Part shown: in pieces, positions 8,326 through 15,448 of the stretch
Position numbering within the stretch: position 1 is the first letter of the stretch
How the letters are laid out: the number at the start of each line of letters is the position of its first letter
NCBI RefSeq assembly: GCF_000716785.1
Contig: NZ_JNYY01000006.1
Span: 434,001-498,000, forward strand
DNA: 64,000 nucleotides
Direction: 5' to 3'
DNA from: Amycolatopsis vancoresmycina
Lineage (GTDB): Bacteria; Actinomycetota; Actinomycetes; Mycobacteriales; Pseudonocardiaceae
Notes under the pieces: generated by a model
Told to the model about the DNA's origin: nothing
The model's input: only the letters and a program-made list of their open reading frames with translations
The model's database searches: none
Position numbers and translations under genes: made by a program

Positions 8326-9531
8326 TCAGCCTTGGCGCAGCGTCGTGACCATCGCTTCGACGGCGATACGTGGCTTGACGTTCAGCTCGATCGCGTCCCG
8401 GCACTCCAGCACCGCTTCGAGCCGGCGGAGCGTCGACTCCGTCGTCCAGGACGAGGCCGCTTCGCGGATCTGGTCGGCGTGGTCCGGGTGGTTGAGCGTC
8501 GCTCCGGAGCGGGTCGTCGTCACCAGGACGTCGCGGTAGAAGCCCGCGAGGTCGACCAGGGCGAGGTCGAGCGTGTCGCGCTGGGTGCGTGTTGCGCGGG
8601 ACTTCTGCTTCTTCTCGAGCTGCTTGACCGCGGCTTCGGCGGCGCGCTTGGCGCCGGCGACGCCCTTGCCGACGCCGTCGCCGCCCATCGCCGTGCGCAG
8701 CTCGTTGCGCTCGTCTTCGTCGCGGGCCTTGCTGGCCTCGCCCGCGTCCGCCTCGGCCGCGCTGATCAGCTGGTCGGCGCAGGTGAAGACGTCGCTCATC
8801 CGGCGGAGGCCGAGCGGGATCCGCAGCACGGTGGCGCGGCGCTGCCGCGCGGCCTCGTCGGTGGCGAGGCGGCGCGCGCGGCCGACATGGCCGCCGCACA
8901 CCGAAGCCGCCCAGTGCGCGCGTTCGGCGTCGACGTTGTCCCGCCGCATCAGCACGTCGGCGATCGCCTCCGGCGGCGGCGTCCGGAGCGTCACCAGGCG
9001 GCAGCGCGAGCGGATCGTCACCGAGACGTCCTCGGGGTGGTCCGAGGGCGCGCAGAGCAGGAACACCGTGCGGTCCGGCGGCTCCTCGACGGCCTTCAGC
9101 AGGGCGTTCGACGCGCCTTCGGTGAGCCTGTCGGCGTCCTCGATGATCACGACCTGCCAGTTGCCGGTCGTCGGGCGGCGCGCGGCGGCCTGCACCAGCG
9201 CGCGCATCTCGGCGACCGAAATGGACAGTCCTTCCGGGACCACCAGCCGGACGTCGGCGTGCGTGCCCGCCATCGTCGTGTGGCAGCCGGGGCAGGCGTC
9301 GCAGCCCGTGCCGGTGCTGCACTGCAGGGCCGCGGCGAACGTCCGGGCGGCCACCGAGCGGCCGGAGCCGGGCGGCCCGGTGAGCAGCCAGGCGTGCGTC
9401 ATCGCGCCCGGCGGGGCGGGCTCGCCCGCGATGATCTTGGCGGCGGCCGAAGCGGCCGCGCTCAGCGTTTCGACCGCAGGCTCCTGGCCGACCAGCTGGT
9501 TCCAGACGCCGATGCGTTCGGTCGTCGTCAC
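8326..9531 (-). CDS. holB: DNA polymerase III subunit delta'
   Basis: A 401-residue AAA+ clamp-loader subunit. Residues 52-59 read GPPGSGRS, a P-loop with Arg in place of the catalytic Lys, as expected for delta', which does not hydrolyse ATP. Cysteines C71, C77, C80 and C83 (CDACPGCH) form the zinc module. VVIIEDADRLTEGASNALLK (Walker B region) and TIRSRCR (sensor/SRC motif) follow. The C-terminal collar carries a Lys/Ala-rich insertion. GTG 9531 overlaps the stop of the upstream MFS-kinase gene as GTGA, so the two are translationally coupled; the tmk-holB pairing is classic in bacteria. Orthologous position to Rv3644c. Confidence 0.93.
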   Translation of the reverse strand: MTTTERIGVWNQLVGQEPAVETLSAAASAAAKIIAGEPAPPGAMTHAWLLTGPPGSGRSVAARTFAAALQCSTGTGCDACPGCHTTMAGTHADVRLVVPEGLSISVAEMRALVQAAARRPTTGNWQVVIIEDADRLTEGASNALLKAVEEPPDRTVFLLCAPSDHPEDVSVTIRSRCRLVTLRTPPPEAIADVLMRRDNVDAERAHWAASVCGGHVGRARRLATDEAARQRRATVLRIPLGLRRMSDVFTCADQLISAAEADAGEASKARDEDERNELRTAMGGDGVGKGVAGAKRAAEAAVKQLEKKQKSRATRTQRDTLDLALVDLAGFYRDVLVTTTRSGATLNHPDHADQIREAASSWTTESTLRRLEAVLECRDAIELNVKPRIAVEAMVTTLRQG

Positions 9532-11639
9532 TTCGCCTCCACGCGAGGCACTTCCGGGGTCTCGACGGGCAGGGTCTCCAGTGGCAGGGTGACCGGCTTC
9601 TCCGTCGTCGGCGCCAGCGCGGACAGGCGGCCGACGAACACGGCGCGCAACGCGGTGCGGATGCGCTCGGCGACCTCGGTGTCGGTGCCGTCGGCGTCGA
9701 TCACGACGTACCTGTCCGGGTCGGCCGCGGCCATCTCGGTGAGCAGGTGCTGGACGCGCCACTGGTCGTTCAACGCGGCCGACTTGTCGCGCGGGGCGCC
9801 GTTCGGGGCGGCGTCCAGCAGGACGGTCAGGTCCGGGCGCAGCCGGCCGGTCGCCCAGTCGGCGAGGCCTTCGAGCTCGTCGCTGTCGAGCCCGGCGACG
9901 GCGGACAGGTGCGCCAGCGGCGAGTCGACGAACCGCTCCATGACGACCACCGAACCGGCGTCGAGCGCCGGCTGGACGTGCCGCTCGACGATGTCGGCCC
10001 GCACCGCGGCGGCGGCCAGCGCCTGTGCGCGCGCCCCGGTGAGCGAGGCACCGGAGACGAGCGCGGTGAGCCGCTGGTCGTCGAGCGCGGGGTCGGCGGC
10101 GACGACGACCGGCCGGGTGCCGCCGCGCAGCCAGTCGGCCAGGTTGACGGCCTGGATCGCGGTGTTGATCGCGGTGGTGCCCTCGACGGCGATGAGGAAG
10201 CCGTTGACGCGCCGCGGCGTGCGGCGCAGCGCGTTGCGCAGGTCGGCGAGGATCGGCTCGGTGCGCTTGTCGTCCATCTGCCGGTAGGCGAAGAGGCCGG
10301 CGACCAGCGCGATCACGGCGCCGCCGAGCATCACCGGCCGCGTGCCGTCGATGCTGAGCTCGCTGCCCCAGACGGTGACGTTGCGCTGGTGCACCAGGCC
10401 GACCAGCAGCGGCACGGTGACGGTGGTGCCGAACAGCACCAGCTTCATCATCAGCTGGTAGATCGCGTTGATCCGGCCGCGGATGGCGTCCTCGACGCGG
10501 GACCCGATGATCGTGACGCCGGTGAGGAACGCCGTCCCCGCCCAGATGCCGACGAAGAACACCGCGACCAGCGAGAAGGCCAGGTGCGGCGACAACGCCA
10601 CCACCGTCAGCGAGACCGCGGCGGCGACGATCGAGATGCCGAACAGGCGGTCGTGCGCGAGCCGCCGGGCGAGCTTCGGCGCGGTGGCCATGCCGGTGGC
10701 CAGGCCGAGGAAGACGGCCAGGACCAGCAGGTTGAACGCCGAGTCACCGGCGAGCAGGCTCGAGGAGTACGGCTTGGCCGAGCCGATCACCGCGCCGCCG
10801 GCGGCGAACGCGCCGAACGCGCCGACGAGCAGGCCGCGCACGAGCGGCGTGCTGCGGATGAACCGGAAGCCGTCGGCGATCATCTGGCCGACGCCGAACT
10901 TCTCCTCGTCGGCCGCCTTGACCTTCTGTTCCGGCAGCGCGTGGACGTTGCGCAGGGAAAGTTCGGGGATCCGGGTCGCGAGGATGATCGCGCTGGCCAG
11001 GTAGAGCAGGCCGGTGATGATGACGACGAGCTTGGCGATGCTGAGGCTCGCGTTGTCGCCGAACAGGTGGAAGGTCGTGTTGACGCCGGTGATGATCGCG
11101 TTCGCACCGGCCGCGGTGATGACGGCGAGGCCGTAGGTCATCACCATGCCGAGCTGGTTGGCCGTCTCGACCTGGTCGGGCCGGCGGAGCAGGTTGGGGA
11201 CCGCGGCCTCTTTCGAGGGGATCCACATGCTCGACGCGCAGCCGACGAGGAAGTTGCCGACGAGCAGCCACCACGGCGCGCCGACGATGGCGATGGACAG
11301 CAGGAAGCCGCACCGCAGCAGGTCGGCGACGACCATCACCTTGCGCCGGTCGAACCGGTCGGCGAGCAGCCCGCCGATCGGCGCGAACAGCAGCCCCGGC
11401 GCCAGGCCGGTCAGCACGACGCCGACGAAGGCGAAGTTCTGCGCGAAGTAGTTGTCCGTGAGCTTCGTGGCCAGGCCGGTGAGGGCCAGGATGTTCAGCC
11501 AGTCGGCCACGCTGCACAGGTACGTGACGCCCCAGAGGCGCCGGAACGGTTTGATCGCCAGTACCCGCCGGACCCGGTTGATCGTGGACGCCTCGGCGCC
11601 CGACGACGCACCCGGACCGGCCCCGGGTACCGATCGCAC
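9528..11639 (-). CDS. MFS transporter fused to a degenerate thymidylate kinase domain
   Basis: A 703-residue two-domain protein. Residues about 20-460 are a 12-helix major-facilitator domain with FAPIGGLLADRFDRRKVMV (the motif A region between helices 2 and 3). Residues about 480-690 align with dTMP kinase: FLIAVEG, ADIVERHVQPAL, VVMERFVDSPLAHL (DRY..S position) and DLTVLLDAAPNGAPRDKS (lid region). The P-loop that should read like EGxDGAGKST is VEGTTAINTAI, lacking the glycine and lysine needed for ATP binding. The transport substrate is unknown. MFS-dTMP kinase fusions are known in actinobacteria; this one is probably kinase-inactive and an active enzyme should lie elsewhere. GTG 11639 has GAGGG just upstream. 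Confidence 0.85.
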   Translation of the reverse strand: MRSVPGAGPGASSGAEASTINRVRRVLAIKPFRRLWGVTYLCSVADWLNILALTGLATKLTDNYFAQNFAFVGVVLTGLAPGLLFAPIGGLLADRFDRRKVMVVADLLRCGFLLSIAIVGAPWWLLVGNFLVGCASSMWIPSKEAAVPNLLRRPDQVETANQLGMVMTYGLAVITAAGANAIITGVNTTFHLFGDNASLSIAKLVVIITGLLYLASAIILATRIPELSLRNVHALPEQKVKAADEEKFGVGQMIADGFRFIRSTPLVRGLLVGAFGAFAAGGAVIGSAKPYSSSLLAGDSAFNLLVLAVFLGLATGMATAPKLARRLAHDRLFGISIVAAAVSLTVVALSPHLAFSLVAVFFVGIWAGTAFLTGVTIIGSRVEDAIRGRINAIYQLMMKLVLFGTTVTVPLLVGLVHQRNVTVWGSELSIDGTRPVMLGGAVIALVAGLFAYRQMDDKRTEPILADLRNALRRTPRRVNGFLIAVEGTTAINTAIQAVNLADWLRGGTRPVVVAADPALDDQRLTALVSGASLTGARAQALAAAAVRADIVERHVQPALDAGSVVVMERFVDSPLAHLSAVAGLDSDELEGLADWATGRLRPDLTVLLDAAPNGAPRDKSAALNDQWRVQHLLTEMAAADPDRYVVIDADGTDTEVAERIRTALRAVFVGRLSALAPTTEKPVTLPLETLPVETPEVPRVEAK

Positions 11640-11776
11640 GCCCTCGCTGATACGCCCACCCCACTAGTCACCGCGGTGCCGGACGCCCTCGCGCGAGAGC
11701 CCGACCGTGAAGTCAGGGTAGCCCGATCGGCCCTCGGCGCGCGGCACGGCCCCGTGTGGTGACCAGCGAAGGAACG

Positions 11777-12388
11777 CTAGTCGAACAGCCCGGTCACGCT
11801 GCTGACCAGGCTGGACACCATTTCGATGGCGACGAAACCGAACACGATCAGCAACGCGACGGCGAGCATCACCCCGGCCGCACTCGACGACGGCCGGTTG
11901 AAGGCCGGCATCGTCACCGACGGCATCCGCGGCAGCCGCCGCCGCTTGACGGGCACGACATCGACGTCGTCGACATCGTCCTCGGCCAGCGGATCCTGCC
12001 GCACGGGCCGCATGATCTGCGGCGGACGGCTCGGCCAGGTGCTGCGCTGCCGGTTCCGCTGCCGCGGCAGCAACCCCATCGGCGGCTTGTCACCGAGCGT
12101 GCCGGCCGGCGGGATCGCCACCGGCGTCTTCACCTCGGCGTCCTTGTCGTCGCGAAGCGTTTCCTCGACCATCCGCCGCACGGCCTCTTCGTCGGGCTGC
12201 ACCGGCCCGGCCACCGGGATGGCGGCGGGCTCGTGGCCATTCGCCACCGCGCCGCGTGGCTCCGGTGCCGCGGTGACCAGCCCGGATACCGGGTCGGCGA
12301 ACATCTCGCCAGGTGCTTCGGACAGAGTGCCGTCGCGCTGAGTGAGCTCGGGGGCATTGAAGAAGGGAGCCTCACCGTTCGCGCTCAT
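11777..12388 (-). CDS. Single-pass membrane protein of unknown function
   Basis: A 203-residue protein with a disordered, acidic and proline-rich N-terminal region, a basic patch (PVKRRRLPR, about 143-152) and one membrane helix near the C-terminus (GVMLAVALLIVFGFVAIEMV, about 172-192). The orientation is probably N-terminus in the cytoplasm by the positive-inside rule. GAGGTG lies 7 nt before ATG 12388, which fixes the start. I do not recognise the family; it stands alone between the MFS-kinase gene and the EspG-like cluster, pointing the same way as both. Confidence 0.7.
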   Translation of the reverse strand: MSANGEAPFFNAPELTQRDGTLSEAPGEMFADPVSGLVTAAPEPRGAVANGHEPAAIPVAGPVQPDEEAVRRMVEETLRDDKDAEVKTPVAIPPAGTLGDKPPMGLLPRQRNRQRSTWPSRPPQIMRPVRQDPLAEDDVDDVDVVPVKRRRLPRMPSVTMPAFNRPSSSAAGVMLAVALLIVFGFVAIEMVSSLVSSVTGLFD

Positions 12389-12854
12389 GGTGACCACCTC
12401 ACTACTGAATGTCCTCGCCTTTCCAGGGTAGCGACGCTGGCGGATAACGCATCCGCCCAATGGCTCTGTCTCCAGTGGATGGTCCGTCACGCAGCGCAAG
12501 CCCGCGCCCGAACCCCCTGCAGTGTCCAGTCCGCCGGTGGTTCGGTCGACCGCCAATGGTGACAGATCGTAGTGAGACCGATCACAGTGGCGGTTGCGGG
12601 CGGTTGGCCAGTGACTGGCCGTGGGTGGCCAGTTTGCCGGGTGAGGGTCGGCCGGTGGATGGGGCGCGGTGGAGGGCCTCGAGCCGGACCGAGCCGAGCC
12701 GGGCCGGACCGAACCGGGCCAAGCCGCGCTGGGCCGGATCGGGCTCGCTGCGCCGCGTTGTGCGCCAGCCGCACCCACGCCGTCCGGTCAGCCGGCTCTT
12801 CCTTCCCTCCTCCCCCTCCCCCTCCCCCTCCCCGCCCCTTGTCTCATCGCTCGC
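12389..12854. other. Intergenic stretch, no gene seen
   Basis: No convincing coding region on either strand. The right part (12679-12840) is low-complexity sequence described separately. The left part should hold the promoter of the membrane-protein gene; I see no clear -35/-10 pair. Confidence 0.6.
12679..12840. repeat. Low-complexity GAGCC/GGACC decamers and CCCTCC run
   Basis: 12679-12760 is built of imperfect 5/10-mers (GAGCCGGACC, GAGCCGAGCC, GGGCCGGACC, GAACCGGGCC). 12801-12840 is an almost pure pyrimidine tract of CCCTCC-type units immediately beyond the 3' end of the EspG-like gene. No coding sense was found. Confidence 0.8.
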
Positions 12855-13646
12855 TCAGGGCATCTCCTCCTGCCCGAGGTCGATCATCTTCCGGCACCAG
12901 TCGCGGAGCATTCCTCGGCTGAAGGGGCTCAGGACCAGCTGGCGGCGGCCCTCTCCTCGGTCCAGGGCGGCCAGTGCGAACCGTCCCAGGTCCGTGTCCA
13001 CCAGGACGAATCCGTGGTCCGGGAACTCTGCGCACAGGCCGCCGAAGGCCAGCATGTCCAGGACCGCCGTTCCCGATCTCGGGCGGGCCAGTAGCTCGCG
13101 CATTGCGCCCACGTCGTCGTCCTGGCCGTCGTGGACCAGGCCGTCCGCGTCCACCGAGAGCCAGATCGCCCTGGGTGAGGCGCCGAACGGGACCTCCGGC
13201 AGCTCGGCCACCAGCATCTCCGGCAGCTCGTCGAAGTCGGCCAGGTGGATCGCCGTGCGGCCGGGGAGGGAGCCCATCATGAACGCCCTTTCCCCGTCGG
13301 CGTAGCACCGGATGTCCGCCATCTCCGGTCCTCCGTCGAACACGCCGCACAACGCCGCCCGGACCGAGCCGCGCAGCATCAGCGACACCACCTCGAAGCC
13401 GATCTCGTTGAGCTCGCCGTCCTCGCCGAACGGCGTGCCGTCGATCCACGCGGCCCACGCCATGTGCCGCTCGACCTCCGCCACCAGGTCCGCCGGGTCG
13501 TCCGATACCGGGCCGTGCACCAGGATGTCGTCGTCGCTGACGTCCGGGTTGTACAGCCGGTCGACCGGCTCGCGGTCCGGCATCGCCGCCAGCACCGGAC
13601 CGGCCGCCAGCTCCAGCAGTTCACGCGCTGCTGTGCGCTCAGCCAT
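12855..13646 (-). CDS. EspG-like (ESX secretion-associated) family protein
   Basis: A 263-residue cytosolic protein resembling the EspG chaperone family. Shared features are a FMMGSLPGRTAIHLADFDELPEML segment (read across about 118-142), LLARPRSGTAVLDM (the PRxG block) and a C-terminal DTDLGRFALAALDRG like the D..GRY block of EspG. EspG proteins bind PE/PPE-type ESX substrates in the cytosol. GAGAGG lies 7 nt before ATG 13646. The start overlaps the end of a small ORF (13639-13854) that in turn overlaps the next EspG-like gene, so all three are probably one transcript from the damage-type promoter at 14651-14693. No ESX component is nearby, so the role may have diverged. Confidence 0.6.
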   Translation of the reverse strand: MAERTAARELLELAAGPVLAAMPDREPVDRLYNPDVSDDDILVHGPVSDDPADLVAEVERHMAWAAWIDGTPFGEDGELNEIGFEVVSLMLRGSVRAALCGVFDGGPEMADIRCYADGERAFMMGSLPGRTAIHLADFDELPEMLVAELPEVPFGASPRAIWLSVDADGLVHDGQDDDVGAMRELLARPRSGTAVLDMLAFGGLCAEFPDHGFVLVDTDLGRFALAALDRGEGRRQLVLSPFSRGMLRDWCRKMIDLGQEEMP

Positions 13647-13854
13647 GCCGTCGCCTCTCGTCCGGGGCGCGCTCGTCGGCCTCGGTGGCCTCGGCTGCCG
13701 GCTGCGCGGCCGCCTGTCGCTGGTGGGGGACGCCGCTGTTCTGCTCGGCGGCCGCCAGGATCGCCTCGCGCACGGTCAGGTCCCGCGGGGCCGCCGCGAC
13801 CACCCTGTCCACGCCCTCCCCTTCCGTTGTCCGCACCGCTCCTTCCTCACGCAT
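13639..13854 (-). CDS. Small hypothetical protein (71 aa) linking two EspG-like genes
   Basis: A 71-residue, Ala/Glu/Arg-rich, probably disordered protein with one helix-prone segment (DLTVREAILAAAEQNSG). Its ATG (13854) overlaps the stop of the upstream EspG-like gene by 8 nt, and its own stop overlaps the start of the downstream one by 8 nt. This double overlap is the main evidence for translation. No family is recognised. It could also be a spacer ORF that couples translation. Confidence 0.5.
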   Translation of the reverse strand: MREEGAVRTTEGEGVDRVVAAAPRDLTVREAILAAAEQNSGVPHQRQAAAQPAAEATEADERAPDERRRHG

Positions 13855-14644
13855 GGCTCTGCACCGCCTCGACGATCCACTGCTCGGCCGTGCTCCGGGA
13901 CGCCGGACCCCACGTCACCGTCCAGCGCCCGTTCCGGGCCACCGCCGCGCTGAACTGGTAGCGGCCCAGGTCGTTGTCCACCAGGCCGAACGCGCCGTGC
14001 GGGTACTCGGCCAGGATCGCGTTGCGCACCGCGAGGTCGACCAGCACCGTGCCCAGCCGCGGCCGGGCCGCGCACTCCCGGATCAGCTCGACCGCCCGCT
14101 CGCACCGGTGCGGGATCAGCCCGCGCTCGTCCGTTTCGATGCGCAGGTGCTCGCCCGGCCCCGGTGGCCGGTCGGGCAGGCCGTCGAACACCCAGCCCGG
14201 CAGCTCGCTGAGGAAGCCCGACCGCAGCCGCGCGCGGTTGCCCAGCTTGTGCAGGACCGTCGTGTAGTCCTCGTCGCCGAAGAACCGCACCTCCCACGGC
14301 TTGGCCCTGGCCGGGAAGACGCCGGTGACGACGCCGCGGATGAAGCCACCGCGCAGCGCCCGGTACAGCCCGACGGCTTCCGCGGTGACCTCGCCGCCCG
14401 GTGCGAGGCCGATCGCCGCCATCCCGGCGACGAACCGCGTGTACTGCTCCACCTCGTCCGCGAGGCTCCGCGCGGACGGCGGCGAGGGGTGCCGGCCCGG
14501 CAGCGGTCCGGTGTCCGCCAGCACCGGCGGGATCTCGAACTCCGGGTCGTAGAACTCCATCACCGAGGGCCGCTCCGGCACCTCGGCCGAGAGCGGGGCG
14601 ATGACCTCGTCGATGACGTCGAAGACGGCTACTGCGTTGCTCAC
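13847..14644 (-). CDS. EspG-like family protein with DNA-damage-type promoter
   Basis: A 265-residue protein with the EspG layout: a central mixed alpha/beta region (RVRFFGDED-like strand WEVRFFGDEDYTTVLHKLG), the LPG...PPGPGEHLRI block seen in EspG as LP..PGPG, AARPRLGTVLVDLAV (the PR.G block), and a C-terminal NDLGRYQFSAAVARNGRW. GTG 14644 lies 6 nt after a -10 (TTCAAT), so it is leaderless and the start is well supported. It begins an apparent three-gene unit. Known EspG act as cytosolic chaperones of type VII substrates; here regulation points to the DNA-damage response, which is unexpected for that family. Confidence 0.65.
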   Translation of the reverse strand: MSNAVAVFDVIDEVIAPLSAEVPERPSVMEFYDPEFEIPPVLADTGPLPGRHPSPPSARSLADEVEQYTRFVAGMAAIGLAPGGEVTAEAVGLYRALRGGFIRGVVTGVFPARAKPWEVRFFGDEDYTTVLHKLGNRARLRSGFLSELPGWVFDGLPDRPPGPGEHLRIETDERGLIPHRCERAVELIRECAARPRLGTVLVDLAVRNAILAEYPHGAFGLVDNDLGRYQFSAAVARNGRWTVTWGPASRSTAEQWIVEAVQSHA

Positions 14645-14650
14645 CCCTTG

Positions 14651-14693
14651 ATTGAACACCCTGGCACCGACAATTTCTCGCACATATGTTCGA
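14651..14693 (-). promoter_or_regulatory. RecA-NDp (PafBC) promoter with LexA-like box
   Basis: On the minus strand TTGTCGGTG (14673-14665) is followed by 8 nt and TTCAAT (14656-14651). This matches the mycobacterial RecA-NDp consensus TTGTCRGTG-N8-TAnnnT except for one base of the -10. Just upstream lies TCGCAC-ATAT-GTTCGA (14678-14693), one mismatch from the actinobacterial SOS box TCGAAC-N4-GTTCGA. The -10 is 6 nt from the GTG start. Confidence 0.75.
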
Positions 14694-14730
14694 GAGGGTG
14701 ACATGGTTCGGTGAGCGGTCGGCGAGCGGC

Positions 14731-15339
14731 TCAGCCATGGTCCGGCACCCGCCCTTCGACGAACTCCGCGAGCCGGTCGACGCTTCCGGGCAGCCACCAG
14801 AACCGGCGGTGGCCGCCCCTCGGTCTGCTCAGCGCCGCCAGGTGACGGCCGCGGTCGTCGTCCACGAACGCCAGCACGTCCCACGGCCGCTGCTCGCCGT
14901 CGCGCGCGATGTCGAACTGGACGGTGCCGAGCCGGGGCCGCCGCAGGTCGTCCATCAGGTCGAGGACGAGACAATCCTGTCCGGGCCCGAGCACGCCGCG
15001 CTCGTCGGCGTCGAGGTACAGGCCCTCGCCTGGCCCCGGCGAGAGCGGCTCCAGGCGAGCCAGCGCCGCGTGCAGCACCTTCGCCACCGAGCCCGGCGAG
15101 GACCCGAACAAGCGCACGCCGTCGCCTGCGATGCCGAAGGTGGTCCGGTCGTCGTAGAACGCCGAGGTCCACGGCTCGCCGGACATCGCGACGGCGACGC
15201 CGCAGACGCCGCCGCTGCCGACGAAGCCGGGCAGCGACCCGATCAGCTCCAGGGCGGTGGAACTGCCGGCGGCCGCCGCCCGGACCGGCTTCAGGATCTT
15301 GGTGGTCACCGTGTGCACGGTGCGTGGTGTTTCGGTCAC
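14731..15339 (-). CDS. Short EspG-like protein with DNA-damage-type promoter
   Basis: A 202-residue relative of the two EspG-like proteins downstream. The central part has SGEPWTSAFYDDRTTFGIAG and the PGPGEGLYLDADERG block, then LRRPRLGTVQFDIARD and the C-terminal DDRGRHLAALSRPRGGHRRF, matching the PR.G and GRY blocks of EspG. It is shorter at the N-terminus than usual EspG (about 260-280). GTG 15339 sits 6 nt after a -10 (TTCCAT), so it is leaderless. It has its own copy of the damage-type promoter and is followed within 40 bp by the promoter of the next gene. Family call is by motif only. Confidence 0.6.
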   Translation of the reverse strand: MTETPRTVHTVTTKILKPVRAAAAGSSTALELIGSLPGFVGSGGVCGVAVAMSGEPWTSAFYDDRTTFGIAGDGVRLFGSSPGSVAKVLHAALARLEPLSPGPGEGLYLDADERGVLGPGQDCLVLDLMDDLRRPRLGTVQFDIARDGEQRPWDVLAFVDDDRGRHLAALSRPRGGHRRFWWLPGSVDRLAEFVEGRVPDHG

Positions 15340-15345
15340 GCGTCC

Positions 15346-15388
15346 ATGGAACCCGGCACCACCGACAATTTCCCGAACATGCGTTCGA
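15346..15388 (-). promoter_or_regulatory. RecA-NDp (PafBC) promoter with LexA-like box
   Basis: TTGTCGGTG (15368-15360, minus strand), 8 nt, then TTCCAT (15351-15346) 6 nt before the GTG. Upstream is CCGAAC-ATGC-GTTCGA (15373-15388), one mismatch from the SOS box with a perfect GAAC-N4-GTTC core. The element has the same architecture and spacing as that at 14651-14693, which argues against chance. Confidence 0.8.
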
Positions 15389-15410
15389 GGTGTCACTCGA
15401 AGGTGTGACG

Positions 15411-15441
15411 TCGAGGGCCTCCCACCAGGGGAGACCCTCGA
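15411..15441 (-). terminator. topA terminator
   Basis: A stem of about 13 bp with one mismatch (TCGAGGGcCTCCC paired with GGGAGaCCCTCGA) lies directly after the topA stop codon. Confidence 0.7.
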
Positions 15442-15448
15442 GCCGCGG

